DNA of 64,000 nt from Streptomyces violaceusniger Tu 4113 (GTDB taxonomy: Bacteria > Actinomycetota > Actinomycetes > Streptomycetales > Streptomycetaceae). The stretch is from NCBI RefSeq assembly GCF_000147815.2, contig NC_015957.1, positions 2,418,001 to 2,482,000 on the forward strand. Reading direction: 5' to 3'. Below the pieces are notes generated by a model. That model was not told the DNA's origin. It did no database searches and worked only from the letters and a program-made list of their open reading frames with translations. Positions 1-9,619 of this stretch are shown here, piece after piece (position 1 is the first letter of the stretch; every line of letters begins with the position of its first letter). Both the position numbers and the translations under genes were made by a program.

Positions 1-722
1 GCGAGGCCGCGGTGCTGGCCCGCCGCAAGGGCGTACGGCTGCACACCCACGGCTCGGAGACGGTGGAGGAGGAGAAGTTCTGCCAGGAGCGGTTCGGGAT
101 GGGGCCGACCGACTACTTCGAGTCCACCGGCTGGCTGGGCGAGGACGTGTGGATGGCTCACTGCGTCCACATGAGCGACACCGACATCCAGACGTTCGCC
201 CGGACCGGCACCGGGGTGGCCCACTGCCCCTCGTCCAACGCCCGGCTCGCCGCCGGGATCGCCCGCGTCCCCGATCTGCTCGCCGCGGACGTACCGGTCG
301 GCCTCGGCGTGGACGGCACCGCCTCCAACGAATCCGGTGAGCTGCACACCGAACTGCGCAACGCGCTGCTGGTCAACCGGCTCGGCGGCCACCGCGAGAA
401 GGCGCTGAACGTCCGCCAGGCGCTGCGCCTCGGCACCTACGGCGGTGCGCGGGTGCTCGGCCGCCAGGACGAGATCGGCTCGCTGGAGCCGGGCAAACTG
501 GCCGACCTGGTGCTGTGGAAGCTGGACGGCCTTGGCCATTCGTCGATCGCCGACCCGGTCGCGGCCCTCGTCCTCGGCGCCCCCGCCCCGGTGACCCTGT
601 CGCTGGTGAACGGCGCCGCGGTGGTGGAGTCGGGGCGGCTGCTCACCGTGGACGAGGACGAGATCGCGCGGGAGGCGCGCGCCGAGGCGCGACGTCTGGC
701 CCGTATCGCGGCGGACGACTGA
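1..722 (+). CDS. 8-oxoguanine deaminase / amidohydrolase, 3' part
   Basis: This is the C-terminal part (about 240 residues) of an amidohydrolase of the TRZ/ATZ type; the start lies outside the window. Visible motifs are HTHGSETVEEEKF, AHCVHMSDTDI and GLGVDGTASNESG, which match the metal-site His, the substrate-side His and the Asp-containing loop of 8-oxoguanine deaminases and related hydroxyatrazine/guanine deaminases. The likely role is cytosolic hydrolytic deamination of an oxidised purine. The purine-degradation genes at 2.8-9.6 kb fit this. Substrate is inferred from family resemblance; guanine deaminase or another TRZ hydrolase is the main alternative. Confidence 0.75.
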   Translation, partial: EAAVLARRKGVRLHTHGSETVEEEKFCQERFGMGPTDYFESTGWLGEDVWMAHCVHMSDTDIQTFARTGTGVAHCPSSNARLAAGIARVPDLLAADVPVGLGVDGTASNESGELHTELRNALLVNRLGGHREKALNVRQALRLGTYGGARVLGRQDEIGSLEPGKLADLVLWKLDGLGHSSIADPVAALVLGAPAPVTLSLVNGAAVVESGRLLTVDEDEIAREARAEARRLARIAADD

Positions 723-807
723 ACGCGCGCGCCGATTCATCGGATGGGTCGCCGTGACGAGCCGCTTCTGACGGCCACCGGCGGCCCATCAGTACGTCCG
801 GGCCCCG

Positions 808-836
808 TTGACATCCCATCTTTACGGTTCTAGGTT
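808..836 (+). promoter_or_regulatory. sigma-70-type promoter of the fucosidase gene
   Basis: TTGACA (808-813), a 17-bp spacer and TAGGTT (831-836) match the vegetative consensus of Streptomyces (TTGAC.. and TAGRRT). It ends 56 bp before the chosen start of the fucosidase gene. Confidence 0.7.
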
Positions 837-892
837 GCCGTACGCGGCTGGCCAGCCCTCCTGTCCGACCACCCATGAGCACAGGAGCCGCC

Positions 893-2743
893 ATGCGCAC
901 GTCCAGACGACGGGCCGTCATCCCTCTCCGAGCGCTCAGCCTTCTGCTCGGCATGGTGCTGGCGACGATCCTCAGCGGCCCTTCCGCCGCCACCGCGGCG
1001 CCGGCGGCGCCGACGGCAGCGCGGGAGCCCGGACCCGGCACCGACTACGCGACCGACGATCCGTTCACCTCCGACCGCACCGGCTGGTGGCGGCAGGACC
1101 GCTTCGGAATGTTCATCCACTTCGGCGCCTACTCCCAGCTCGAGGGCCAATACCAGCGGGCGGACGGAACCGTCTGCCGCGACGCCGAGTGGATCAAGCG
1201 AAACTGCCAGATCCCGATGAGCGAGTACGAGGACGCCGCGCAGGACTTCAACCCCGCGTCCTTCGACGCCAAGGCCGTCGTGAAGGCGGCCAAGGACGCC
1301 GGGCAGCGCTATATCGTCATCACCTCCAAGCACCACGACGGATACGCGATGTGGCCGACCAAGCAGAACACCTGGAATCTGCGCGACCACTCCTCCTTCG
1401 ATCAACGGCGCGACATTCTGGCCGAGTTGAAGTCCGCCGCGGACGCCGCCGGGATCAAACTCGGCTTCTACTACTCGATCTGGGACTGGCACGACCCCGA
1501 CTTCGCCGACCCCGCCACTTTCCCCCGCTATGAGAAGCGGATGTACGCCCAGCTCAAGGAGCTGGTCGACAGCTACCATCCGGCGCTGCTCTGGTTCGAC
1601 GGGGAATGGGACGCGGACAACCCCACCAACACCTGGTCGGCGCAGGACGGCGAGCGGCTGCAGACGTATCTGCACGGGCTCGACCCCGATCTGATCACCA
1701 ACAACCGGGTCGGCAAACGCCGCGTGGTCGACGGCGACTACGGAACGCCCGAGCAGGAAATCCCGGACGCGCCCGTCGCCGGGCAGTTGTGGGAGAGCTG
1801 CATGACCCTCAACGGCCACTGGGGATTCGCCACATACGACCAGGACTGGAAGTCGCCCGCCACCCTCACCCGCAATCTCCTCGATATCGCGAGCCGCGGC
1901 GGCAATTACCTCCTCAATGTCGGCCCCGACAAACTGGGCCGCGTTCCCCAGCCCTCCGTCGACCGGCTGCGCGAGATCGGCTCCTGGCTGCGGACCTCCG
2001 GCCAGGGCCGCGCGGTGTACGGGGCCGGGGCCACCGGGCTGGTCGACGAGCCGTCCTGGGGCGCGGTGAGCCGGTCGGGCGACCGGCTGTACGCGTCCGT
2101 CACCTCCTGGCCCGCCGCGGGGCAGCCCCTCCACCTCACCGCCAGGGCGCCGTTCACGGTGACCGGCGCCCGGGTGCTGGGCAGCGGACAGCGGGTCGAG
2201 GTGGCCAAGGCGGGCGACGGTTTCGATCTCACCCCCTCCGGCGGACCGGCCGACCCCACCGCCTCGGTGATCGAGCTGACGGTGAAACCGGCCCCGGCCG
2301 CGCCCCAGGGCCGGGGCGAGGGGCTGCGGGAGGAGGTCTTCGCCAATGAGACCTTCACCGGGCCGCCGGCCGTCACCCGGACCGACCCGGCCGTCAACCA
2401 CATCTGGAGGTTTGCCGGCTCCCCGGCCGCCGATGTGCCCGCCGACCACTTCGGCGTCCGCTGGACCGGCTTCCTCCAGCCCCGCCACAGCGAGACGTAC
2501 ACGCTCACGACCGTTTCCGACGACACCGCGCGGGTGTGGATCGACGGCCGTCTGGTCATCGACAACACCACCCCGCATGAACCACAGGTCGACAAGGCGA
2601 CCGTCGCGCTGCGCGCCGGAGCCAAGCACGCCATCAAGATCGAGTACACCGAGCAGACCGGTGAGGCCCATATGAAGTTGCTGTGGTCCAGCCCCAGCGT
2701 GCCCCAGCAGATCGTGCCGCGCTCCCAGCTCTACACGTCGTAG
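893..2743 (+). CDS. Secreted alpha-L-fucosidase (GH29) with C-terminal PA14 domain
   Basis: 616 residues from ATG 893, chosen over ATG 875 because AGGAG (883-887) lies six bases upstream. A basic n-region and a hydrophobic stretch ending at an Ala-rich cleavage area (residues 1 to about 36) form a signal peptide. The GH29 catalytic domain follows: GMFIHFGAYS near residue 70, TSKHHDGYAMW, and LLWFDGEWD, whose Asp (residue 236, bases 1598-1600) is the expected nucleophile. A PA14 domain (about 480-612; WTGFLQPRHSETYT, VWIDGRLVID) probably binds carbohydrate. The enzyme should release terminal L-fucose outside the cell. No transporter or fucose catabolic gene adjoins it. Confidence 0.9.
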   Translation: MRTSRRRAVIPLRALSLLLGMVLATILSGPSAATAAPAAPTAAREPGPGTDYATDDPFTSDRTGWWRQDRFGMFIHFGAYSQLEGQYQRADGTVCRDAEWIKRNCQIPMSEYEDAAQDFNPASFDAKAVVKAAKDAGQRYIVITSKHHDGYAMWPTKQNTWNLRDHSSFDQRRDILAELKSAADAAGIKLGFYYSIWDWHDPDFADPATFPRYEKRMYAQLKELVDSYHPALLWFDGEWDADNPTNTWSAQDGERLQTYLHGLDPDLITNNRVGKRRVVDGDYGTPEQEIPDAPVAGQLWESCMTLNGHWGFATYDQDWKSPATLTRNLLDIASRGGNYLLNVGPDKLGRVPQPSVDRLREIGSWLRTSGQGRAVYGAGATGLVDEPSWGAVSRSGDRLYASVTSWPAAGQPLHLTARAPFTVTGARVLGSGQRVEVAKAGDGFDLTPSGGPADPTASVIELTVKPAPAAPQGRGEGLREEVFANETFTGPPAVTRTDPAVNHIWRFAGSPAADVPADHFGVRWTGFLQPRHSETYTLTTVSDDTARVWIDGRLVIDNTTPHEPQVDKATVALRAGAKHAIKIEYTEQTGEAHMKLLWSSPSVPQQIVPRSQLYTS

Positions 2744-2752
2744 CGGCAGCCG

Positions 2753-2786
2753 GGGCCCCGGACCGTACCCGTACGGTCCGGGGCCC
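2753..2786. terminator. Bidirectional terminator between convergent genes
   Basis: Perfect 16-bp inverted repeat, GGGCCCCGGACCGTAC (2753-2768) and its complement (2771-2786), with a 2-base gap, between the stops of the fucosidase (+) and malate synthase (-) genes. No U-tract, as is common in Streptomyces. Confidence 0.8.
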
Positions 2787-2806
2787 TCGCGGCCGAACGG
2801 ACCGGG

Positions 2807-4426
2807 TCAGCCCAGCAGTTCGTACGCGGGCAGCGTCAGGAACTCCGTGTAGTCCGCGTCCAGCGCGACCCTCAGCAGCAGATCGTGCGCCTGGCTCCAC
2901 CTGCCCGCGGCGAAGGCGTCCTCGCCGACCTCCTCGCGGATCGCCGCCAGCTCCTCGGCGGCGACCTTACGGACAAGATCGGCGGTGGCCTTCTCGCCGT
3001 TCTCGAAGACCACCCCCGCGTTGACCCACTGCCAGATCTGGGAGCGGGAGATCTCGGCGGTGGCCGCGTCCTCCATCAGGTTGAAGATCGCGACGGCGCC
3101 GAGGCCGCGCAGCCAAGCCTCGATATAGCGGGTGCCGACCTGCACGGCGTTGCGCAGGCCGTCATGCGTGGGCCTGGCGTCGAGCGACGCGACGTCGATC
3201 AGTTCGGCCGCGGTGACCCGGACGTCCTCGCGCAGCCGGTCCTTCTGGTGCGGCCGGTCGCCGAGGACCGCGTCGAAGGAGGCGCGGGCGACCGGGACCA
3301 GATCCGGATGGGCGACCCAGGAGCCGTCGAAACCGTCGCCTGCCTCACGGTCCTTGTCGGCCTTGACCTTGTCGAACGCGACCGTGTTGACCTCGGGGTC
3401 GCGGCGCGAGGGGATGAAGGCCGCCATGCCGCCGACCGCGTGCGCGCCGCGCTTGTGGCAGGTGCGGACGAGCAGTTCGGTGTAGGCGCGCATGAACGGG
3501 GCGGTCATCGTGATCGCGTTGCGGTCCGGCAGGACGAAACCGGGGCCGCCGTCGCGGAAGTTCTTGACGATGGAGAAGAGATAGTCCCAGCGGCCCGCGT
3601 TGAGCCCGGAGGCGTGGTCGCGGAGCTCGTAGAGGATCTCGTCCATCTCGTACGCCGCCGTGATCGTCTCGATCAGAACGGTGGCGCGGATCGTCCCTTG
3701 CGGAAGCGAGAGATGGTCCTGTGCGAAGACGAAGACGTCGTTCCAGAGGCGGGCCTCGAGATGCGACTCGGTCTTGGGGAGGTAGAAGTACGGCCCCTTG
3801 CCCTGGGCGAGCAGCCGGCGGGCGTTGTGGAAGAAGTACAGCCCGAAGTCGACGAGAGCGCCGGGGACGGGGCGGCCGTCGGCGGCCCGCAGATGGCGCT
3901 CGTCGAGATGCCAGCCGCGCGGCCGGGTGACGACGGTGGCCAGCACATCGTCGGGCCGCAGCGCGTAGCTCTTGCCCTCGGGGGAGGTGAAGTCGATCCG
4001 GCGCTCATAGGCGTCGATCAGATTGAGCTGGCCGCCGATCACATTCGCCCAGGTGGGGGCGGAGGCGTCCTCGAAGTCGGCGAGCCAGACCTTGGCGCCC
4101 GAGTTGAGGGCGTTGATGGTCATCTTGCGGTCGGTGGGCCCGGTGATCTCCACCCGCCGGTCCTCGAGAGCGGGCGGGGCGGGGGCGACGCGCCAGTCGG
4201 GGTCGTCGCGGATGTGGGCGGTCTCCGGGAGGAAGTCCAGGGTGCTGGTGCGGGCGATCTCGGCGCGGCGCTCCGCGCGGCGCGCGAGCAGCTCGTCCCG
4301 GCGCGGGGTGAAGCGGTGGTGGAGCTCGGCCAGGAAGGTCAGGGCCGCGTCGGTCAGCACCTCCCCCTGACGCTCCAGCGGTTCGGCGTCGACGATGGCC
4401 AGCGGGGAAGGCGCTGGTGCGGACAT
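2807..4426 (-). CDS. aceB: Malate synthase A
   Basis: 539 residues, the usual length for malate synthase A. It condenses glyoxylate with acetyl-CoA to malate. The family signature [14 protein letters not shown] is intact, as are [21 protein letters not shown] near residue 100 and [27 protein letters not shown] precedes the ATG. No isocitrate lyase gene is nearby. Instead the gene lies beside allantoinase, allantoicase and an IclR regulator, so its job here is probably to consume glyoxylate released from ureidoglycolate rather than to serve the glyoxylate shunt. It has its own promoter with a candidate operator in the spacer. Confidence 0.95.
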   Translation of the reverse strand: MSAPAPSPLAIVDAEPLERQGEVLTDAALTFLAELHHRFTPRRDELLARRAERRAEIARTSTLDFLPETAHIRDDPDWRVAPAPPALEDRRVEITGPTDRKMTINALNSGAKVWLADFEDASAPTWANVIGGQLNLIDAYERRIDFTSPEGKSYALRPDDVLATVVTRPRGWHLDERHLRAADGRPVPGALVDFGLYFFHNARRLLAQGKGPYFYLPKTESHLEARLWNDVFVFAQDHLSLPQGTIRATVLIETITAAYEMDEILYELRDHASGLNAGRWDYLFSIVKNFRDGGPGFVLPDRNAITMTAPFMRAYTELLVRTCHKRGAHAVGGMAAFIPSRRDPEVNTVAFDKVKADKDREAGDGFDGSWVAHPDLVPVARASFDAVLGDRPHQKDRLREDVRVTAAELIDVASLDARPTHDGLRNAVQVGTRYIEAWLRGLGAVAIFNLMEDAATAEISRSQIWQWVNAGVVFENGEKATADLVRKVAAEELAAIREEVGEDAFAAGRWSQAHDLLLRVALDADYTEFLTLPAYELLG

Positions 4427-4484
4427 GGGCTGTCACTCCTTAGACGAGTCTCAGCGGGACGCTCGCAGTGATTTTGCCTTGTGG

Positions 4485-4513
4485 ATAATAAGTTTCTCAT
4501 GGTGGAAGTTCAA
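4485..4513 (-). promoter_or_regulatory. aceB promoter with operator-like palindrome in its spacer
   Basis: On the minus strand TTGAAC (4513-4508), 17 bp, TATTAT (4490-4485), a good sigma-70 promoter 59 bp upstream of the aceB start. The 15-bp sequence TTCCACCATGAGAAA fills 4507-4493, most of the spacer. It resembles TTCCGTTTCGCGGAA upstream of allB (7035-7049), so a repressor, probably the IclR protein at 5994-6785, could block RNA polymerase here. The promoter is clear; the operator is inferred. Confidence 0.6.
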
Positions 4514-4553
4514 TCTTCTGTTGCACGCCGCGTCCGTCGCCCCCCTCGATGTC

Positions 4554-5162
4554 TCATTCCAGCAGCGTCAAGTCCTCGGGGGTGTCGATGTCGTCCGTAC
4601 GGGCGATATCCGAGCAGTCGACGAGCGTGATCGCGGACTGATGCGCCCGCAGATAGGCGCGTGCCCCCCGGTCGCCCTCCGCACTCGCCGTGATATCCGC
4701 CCACCGGTCCGCGCCGAACAGCACCGGATGCCCCCGCTCCCCGCCGTACGCGGCCACCACCAGGGTCGACGGCGAGCGATACGCGGCCACCACCCGCGCC
4801 ACGGCCTCGGCGCCGATCCCCGGCTGGTCCACCAGCGCGATCAGCGCCGCCCCCGCCCCCGTACCGGCCAGTGAGCCGAGCCCGGCCCGCAGCGAGGAGC
4901 CCATGCCCTGCTCCCAGTCGGGATTGTCGACCAGGACGTATCCGGGCAGCCGGGCCCGTGCCCGTACGGTCTCGGCCGCGGCGCCCAGCACGATGTGCAC
5001 GGGCGCGCAGCCGCCCTCGCGCAGCGCCCGCGCGGCGTGCTCCACCAGCGGCCGCCCCCGATGCGTCAAAAGGGCTTTGGGGCGCCCGCCCAGCCGCCGG
5101 CCGCCCCCTGCCGCCAGCACGATCCCGGCGACCTGCGCGGAGTCATCCGTTGTGCGATCCAT
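4554..5162 (-). CDS. MobA-like / MocA-type nucleotidyltransferase
   Basis: 202 residues, one NTP-transferase domain. The nucleotide-binding motif LAAGGGRRLGGRPKALL is at residues 16-32 and NPDWEQGMGSSLRAGL near 80-95. The GMGSSL loop resembles that of enzymes that cytidylylate molybdopterin (MocA) for xanthine-dehydrogenase-type hydroxylases. That would fit the purine-degradation context, since xanthine dehydrogenase feeds urate to allantoin. No dehydrogenase gene is in the window, so the substrate is inferred. AGGG lies shortly before ATG 5162. It is separated from aceB by the aceB promoter and may be transcribed separately. Confidence 0.75.
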   Translation of the reverse strand: MDRTTDDSAQVAGIVLAAGGGRRLGGRPKALLTHRGRPLVEHAARALREGGCAPVHIVLGAAAETVRARARLPGYVLVDNPDWEQGMGSSLRAGLGSLAGTGAGAALIALVDQPGIGAEAVARVVAAYRSPSTLVVAAYGGERGHPVLFGADRWADITASAEGDRGARAYLRAHQSAITLVDCSDIARTDDIDTPEDLTLLE

Positions 5163-5435
5163 GGGCCCTGCTTACCGCACCTGGGGGCCGTGCGGGGGCT
5201 TCATCCCAGCCGGTCTGATTTTCGCTCTCCGTATAGCGCGTCGTGCACTGAGTGGCGTTAACTGATCCGCGGCCCCTTGTGTCCGAATCCACGCGAGGTG
5301 GAGGGTTGGGGCGGCCATGCGGGAAGGGGGCAGGCTGTGCGAGAGGGCGCGAGGGGGCGAAGGGCAGTGTTGGCCAACGATGGCGCGAGGCTCTGGGGTG
5401 AACCCGGTGCCTTGTCAGTGGAGGGCGCCGCAGTC

Positions 5436-5753
5436 GTGGAAGCCAGGCGAGTGGCGGGCACCGATGACGATCCGAGGGCGGCCGAGCTGCGCCGTGCCGT
5501 GGCCCGGCTCAGGCGTGATCTCGCCGCCCACCCGGCGGAACTACCGGACCGGGCGATCGCGGACGACGAGCTGGCCGCGCTCGATGCCATGGCCCGCACC
5601 GGCGCACCGGAGCTGCACCGCCTGCGCCGCTCGCTGCTGCTCATCGCGGGCGCGCTGGGCTCGGTCAGCGCGCTGGGCTCCGCCCTGACGGGCGTCCGCG
5701 CGGCGATCGACCAGTTCAACAACGTGCCGCAGCCGGGCAGAGGGCGAGACTGA
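5436..5753 (+). CDS. Conserved small hypothetical protein (DUF5955-like)
   Basis: The frame is open from 5277, but the region before 5436 reads like non-coding sequence. GTG 5436 has TGGAGGG (5419-5425) at a suitable distance and gives 105 residues. Residues 10-60 are charged and helical (AAELRRAVARLRRDL). A hydrophobic helix follows (LLLIAGALGSVSALGSALTGV), then DQFNNVPQ. It resembles a family of short Streptomyces proteins labelled DUF5955; I do not know a function. GTG 5418 or 5451 are alternative starts. It converges on the IclR gene. Confidence 0.6.
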   Translation: MEARRVAGTDDDPRAAELRRAVARLRRDLAAHPAELPDRAIADDELAALDAMARTGAPELHRLRRSLLLIAGALGSVSALGSALTGVRAAIDQFNNVPQPGRGRD

Positions 5754-5993
5754 GCCGGGGGAGCCCGTGGCCCGCCCGGTGGCGCCGCACGCCTCGGTGG
5801 CCCGCTTCCAGTGGCCCTTCGCCGGGCGATGGGACGCGTGCGTCGAGCGACGCCCGGCCGGTCGGCGGTGCTTCTGGCCGGGCTGACGCCGCACTCCGTC
5901 CCGTGCGCCCCGCGAAGGCCGTACCCGGCCCGTGCAGGCCATTCCTCATCGAGCCAAGCCGACCGGTGGTCCACCCGCCGGTCCCCTCCGCCG

Positions 5994-6785
5994 TCAGGCG
6001 GAACCCGTGCTGGCCAGCGCCCCCGACAGCTCGACCGCGACCTCCTTGAGGATCGGCACGATTCTCTGTGTGGCCTCGTCCGTCACCCGGCCCGCCGGGC
6101 CCGAGATGGAGATGGCCGCCGGTGCGGGGGAGTCGGGCACCGGGACCGCGAGGCAGCGCACGCCCATCTCCTGCTCGTTGTCGTCCACCGCGTAGCCCAG
6201 CTCGTGGACCTGCCGCAGCGCGTCGAGGAACCCGTCCGGCGAGGTGATCGTCTTCTCGGTCACCGCGGGCATGCCGGTACGGGCCAGCAGGGCGCGCACC
6301 TCCTCGGGGGGCGTGCTCGCCAGCAGCGCCTTGCCGACGCCCGTGGTGTGGGGCAGCACCCGCCGCCCGACCTCGGTGAACATCCGCATCGAGTGGCGTG
6401 AGGGCACCTGCGCCACGTACACCACCTCATCGCCGTCCAGCAGTGCCATGTTCGCGGTCTCGCCGGTCTCCTCCACCAGCCGCGCCAGATACGGCCGTGC
6501 CCAGGTGCCCAGCAGCCGGGCCGAGCTCTCGCCGAGCCGGATCAGCCGGGGCCCGAGGGCATAGCGGCGGTTGGGCTGCTGGCGGACATAGCCGCAGGCC
6601 ACCAGCGTGCGCATCAGCCGGTGAATGGTGGGCAGCGGCAGCCCGCTGCTGGTGGAGAGCTCGCTCAGCCCGACCTCGCCCCCGGCGTCGGCCATCCGCT
6701 CCAGCAGGTCGAAGGCGCGCTCCAGGGACTGGACGCCACCGGATCCTGCGGTGGTGGCGGCGGTCTTGGACTCGGCGGACGGCAC
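5994..6785 (-). CDS. allR: IclR-family regulator, probable repressor of allantoin genes
   Basis: 263 residues from GTG 6785, supported by GAAAGGAA about 8 bases upstream. An N-terminal winged helix (about residues 16-80: SLERAFDLLERM, GLSELSTSSGLPLPTIHRLMRTL) is followed by the IclR effector domain (about 95-255; GETANMALLDGDEVVYVAQ, TGVGKALLA, GVRCLAVPV). Such proteins usually bind a small acid and leave their operators. The position between aceB and allB, divergent from allB, matches AllR of other Streptomyces, for which glyoxylate or allantoin-pathway metabolites are plausible ligands. Candidate operators are at 4493-4507 and 7020-7049. Confidence 0.8.
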   Translation of the reverse strand: MPSAESKTAATTAGSGGVQSLERAFDLLERMADAGGEVGLSELSTSSGLPLPTIHRLMRTLVACGYVRQQPNRRYALGPRLIRLGESSARLLGTWARPYLARLVEETGETANMALLDGDEVVYVAQVPSRHSMRMFTEVGRRVLPHTTGVGKALLASTPPEEVRALLARTGMPAVTEKTITSPDGFLDALRQVHELGYAVDDNEQEMGVRCLAVPVPDSPAPAAISISGPAGRVTDEATQRIVPILKEVAVELSGALASTGSA

Positions 6786-7019
6786 GTCGGTGTTCCTTTC
6801 ACAGCGGTCGGCACCGGCCCGCATACGGTGACGATCCGCTGCCGACCGGCCACGGGCAGCCTACCGGTCCCCGGCGACCCTCACAGCGGCCTTGCACTGA
6901 CGGTCCGCGCCGGTCACAGCGGGTGTGCCGGACCGGCCAGGTGGGTGTGCCGGGCTGGTCAGGCGGGTGTGGAGCACCGGCCAGGGGGTCTTGACCGGGC
7001 CGTCCACCGAGTGAATCAT

Positions 7020-7049
7020 TCAACGAAAAGTTGATTCCGTTTCGCGGAA
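7020..7049. promoter_or_regulatory. Two abutting 15-bp palindromes upstream of allB
   Basis: TCAACGAAAAGTTGA (7020-7034) and TTCCGTTTCGCGGAA (7035-7049) each have 5-bp arms and a 5-bp centre and lie directly end to end. A weak promoter (TTGACC 6991-6996, AATCAT 7014-7019) ends at the first. Placement and size fit an IclR-type operator for the divergent allR/allB pair; binding is inferred. Confidence 0.5.
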
Positions 7050-7067
7050 GCGGAAGCGGAAGCGGAA
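7044..7067 (+). repeat. Hexanucleotide tandem repeat in allB leader
   Basis: Four near-copies of GCGGAA in a row, partly within the second palindrome and before the allB ribosome-binding site. Confidence 0.5.
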
Positions 7068-7097
7068 TCGGCGAGGGTGGAGGCGAGGAGGGTATCG

Positions 7098-8459
7098 GTG
7101 CCCGACGTGGAGCTGGTGCTGCGCTCGGCCAGGGTGGTCACACCGGACGGCCCGCGTGCGGCTTCCGTGTCCGTCGCCGACGGCCGCATCGTGGCCGTCG
7201 GGCCGTACGACACCCCGGACCCGGACGGCGCGAGGGTCGAGGACCTCGGCGACGAGGTCCTGCTCCCCGGCCTCGTCGACACCCACGTCCATGTCAACGA
7301 CCCCGGCCGCACCGCCTGGGAGGGGTTCGGCTCGGCCACCCGCGCCGCCGCGGCCGGCGGCGTCACCACCCTCGTCGACATGCCGCTCAACAGCGTCCCG
7401 CCGACCACCACCGTCCCGGCCCTGGAGGTCAAACGGGCCGTCGCCCGGCGGTCGGCCCATGTCGACATCGGGTTCTGGGGCGGCGCCGTGCCCGGGAACG
7501 CCCCCGAGCTGCGGCCGCTGCACGACGCGGGCGTCCTCGGCTTCAAGGCGTTTCTGCTCCCCTCCGGTGTGGACGAGTTTCCGCCGCTCGCCCCCGGCCA
7601 GCTCCGGACCGCCCTCCGCGAGATCGCGGGCTTCGGCGGACTGCTGATCGTCCACGCCGAGGATGCCCGCCTCATCGACGGCGCCCCACCGCCCACCGGC
7701 CCCCGCTACGCCGACTTCCTGGCCTCCCGCCCGCGCGCCGCCGAGAACGAGGCCATCGCGGGCCTCATCGCTCTCGCCCACGAGCTGGACGCCCGCGTCC
7801 ACGTCCTGCACCTCTCGTCCGCCGACGCGCTGCCGCTGATCGCCGACGCCCGCCGTAAGGGCGTCCGGATCACCGTGGAGACCTGCCCGCACTTCCTGAC
7901 CCTCACCGCCGAGGAAGTCCCCGACGGCGCCACGGAGTTCAAATGCTGTCCGCCCATAAGGGAGGCCGCCAACCAGGACGCGCTGTGGGCGGGCCTGGCG
8001 GCCGGGGAGATCGACTGCGTCGTCTCCGACCACTCGCCCTGTACGGCCGACCTCAAGGTGGACGACTTCGGGCGGGCCTGGGGCGGCATCTCCTCGCTCC
8101 AGCTCGGCCTCCCCGCCGTCTGGACGGCGGCCCGGCGGCGCGGCCACACCCTCCACGACGTGGCCCGCTGGATGTCCACCGGCCCCGCCGCGCTCGTCGG
8201 TCTCGACCGTAAGGGCGCCATCGAGGCCGGCCGCGACGCCGACTTCGCGGTCCTCGCCCCCGACGAGACCTTCACCGTCGACCCCGCCGCCCTCCACCAC
8301 CGCAACCAGGTCACCGCCTACGCGGGCAGAACACTCTTCGGCGTCGTACGGTCCACCTGGCTGCGCGGCCGGAAGATCGCCGACCATGGCGCGATCGCCG
8401 ACCGTGGCGCGACGAGCGAACCCACCGGCCGACTCCTGGAAAGGCAGCCCCGCACATGA
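7098..8459 (+). CDS. allB: Allantoinase
   Basis: 453 residues from GTG 7098, which has AGGAGGG (7086-7092) in front; GTG 7077 has none. It is a cyclic amidohydrolase that opens allantoin to allantoate. Visible metal-site elements: DTHVHVND (HxH), [11 protein letters not shown] (the Lys that is carbamylated in this family), [17 protein letters not shown] and VVSDHSPCT (Asp). [10 protein letters not shown] is characteristic of allantoinases. It overlaps the allantoicase gene by ATGA, so the two are translationally coupled, and both are probably controlled by the IclR protein encoded divergently. Confidence 0.93.
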   Translation: MPDVELVLRSARVVTPDGPRAASVSVADGRIVAVGPYDTPDPDGARVEDLGDEVLLPGLVDTHVHVNDPGRTAWEGFGSATRAAAAGGVTTLVDMPLNSVPPTTTVPALEVKRAVARRSAHVDIGFWGGAVPGNAPELRPLHDAGVLGFKAFLLPSGVDEFPPLAPGQLRTALREIAGFGGLLIVHAEDARLIDGAPPPTGPRYADFLASRPRAAENEAIAGLIALAHELDARVHVLHLSSADALPLIADARRKGVRITVETCPHFLTLTAEEVPDGATEFKCCPPIREAANQDALWAGLAAGEIDCVVSDHSPCTADLKVDDFGRAWGGISSLQLGLPAVWTAARRRGHTLHDVARWMSTGPAALVGLDRKGAIEAGRDADFAVLAPDETFTVDPAALHHRNQVTAYAGRTLFGVVRSTWLRGRKIADHGAIADRGATSEPTGRLLERQPRT

Positions 8460-9601
8460 CCGCGCCGATCCCCCGCTTCACCGGCGACGCCGCCCCGTAC
8501 GGCGGTGGCGATCCGTACGCCGACTACCGGACCGCCGACCTCCCCTTCACCCACCTCGTGGACCTGGCCGACCGGCGGCTCGGCGGAAGCGTGGTCGCGG
8601 CCAACGACGAGTTCTTCGCCGACCGCGAGAATCTGCTGAAGCCCGAACCCCCGCACTTCGACCCCGCCGCCTTCGGCCACAAGGGCAAGGTCATGGACGG
8701 CTGGGAGACCCGGCGGCGGCGCGGAGCCTCCGCCGACACCCCGCATCCGGCCGAGGACGACCACGACTGGGCCCTGATCCGCCTCGGCGCGCCCGGGATC
8801 GTCCACGGCATCGTCGTCGACACCGCCCACTTCCGCGGCAACTACCCGCGGGCGGTGAGCGTCGAGGCGACGGCGGTGGAGGGCACCCCGTCCCCCGAGG
8901 AACTCCTCGCCGACGACGTCGTATGGACGGAACTCGTCCCCCATACGCGGATCGGCGGCCACGCGGCCAACGGCTTCCCGGTCTCCGTGGGCCGCCGCTT
9001 CACCCACCTCCGCCTGGGGCAGCACCCCGACGGCGGCATCGCCCGCCTCCGCGTCCACGGCGAGGTCGCCCCCGACCCGGCGTGGCTCACCGCCCTCGGC
9101 ACCTTCGACGTGGTGGCGCTGGAACACGGCGGCGCGGCCGAGGACGCCTCCGACCGCTTCTACTCCCCGCCCGCCAACTCCATCCAGCCCGGCCGCTCCC
9201 ACAAGATGGACGAGGGCTGGGAGACTCGCCGCCGCCGCGACACGGGCCACGACTGGGTCCGCTACCGCCTCACCGCCCAGGCGTCGCTGCGCGCCGTGGA
9301 GATCGACACCGGCTGCTACAAGGGCAACGCACCGGGCTGGGCGGCGCTGTACGGCCTCGACGCCACCTCCGGCGCGGACCCGGCCGACCACACCTCCCCG
9401 TCCTGGACCGAACTCCTGCCCCGCACCCGCCTCCAGCCCGATACGGTCCACCGCTTCGTCCTCGACGCGGCCCCGCCGGTGACCCACGTCCGCATCGACA
9501 TCTACCCGGACGGCGGCGTCGCCCGGCTGCGGCTGCTCGGGACGCCGACCGAACACGGCGCGCAGCGGCTCGCCTCCCGCCATACGGAGCTGAGCGGCTA
9601 G
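8456..9601 (+). CDS. alc: Allantoicase
   Basis: 381 residues. It hydrolyses allantoate to ureidoglycolate and urea. The two-repeat structure of the family is plain: [15 protein letters not shown] near residue 80 and [15 protein letters not shown] near 248, each followed by HDW and a FRGNYPRA / YKGNAPGW segment. Ureidoglycolate breakdown gives glyoxylate, which malate synthase (2807-4426) can use. The TAG stop at 9599-9601 is part of the CTAG target duplication of the insertion element that begins at 9602; the reading frame is undamaged. Confidence 0.93.
   Translation: MTAPIPRFTGDAAPYGGGDPYADYRTADLPFTHLVDLADRRLGGSVVAANDEFFADRENLLKPEPPHFDPAAFGHKGKVMDGWETRRRRGASADTPHPAEDDHDWALIRLGAPGIVHGIVVDTAHFRGNYPRAVSVEATAVEGTPSPEELLADDVVWTELVPHTRIGGHAANGFPVSVGRRFTHLRLGQHPDGGIARLRVHGEVAPDPAWLTALGTFDVVALEHGGAAEDASDRFYSPPANSIQPGRSHKMDEGWETRRRRDTGHDWVRYRLTAQASLRAVEIDTGCYKGNAPGWAALYGLDATSGADPADHTSPSWTELLPRTRLQPDTVHRFVLDAAPPVTHVRIDIYPDGGVARLRLLGTPTEHGAQRLASRHTELSG
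9598..9601. repeat. Target-site duplication CTAG, left copy
   Basis: CTAG directly before the left terminal repeat, identical to 12195-12198. It contains the allantoicase stop codon. Confidence 0.85.
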
Positions 9602-9619
9602 AGCCTGTCTCGTCGATCA
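9602..9619 (+). repeat. Left terminal inverted repeat of the IS
   Basis: AGCCTGTCTCGTCGATCA, an exact 18-bp complement of 12177-12194. The transposase stop codon (9617-9619) lies inside it. Confidence 0.88.

Noticed and set aside
830..2671. Long minus-strand open frame (613 codons) opposite the fucosidase gene
   Set aside because: Gly/Val/Arg/Pro-rich composition with no domain; it is the usual antisense shadow of a high-GC gene.
5961..5983. Hairpin GACCGG...CCGGTC as terminator between 5753 and 5994
   Set aside because: Arms of only six exact pairs with a poor stem interior; not convincing in this GC background.
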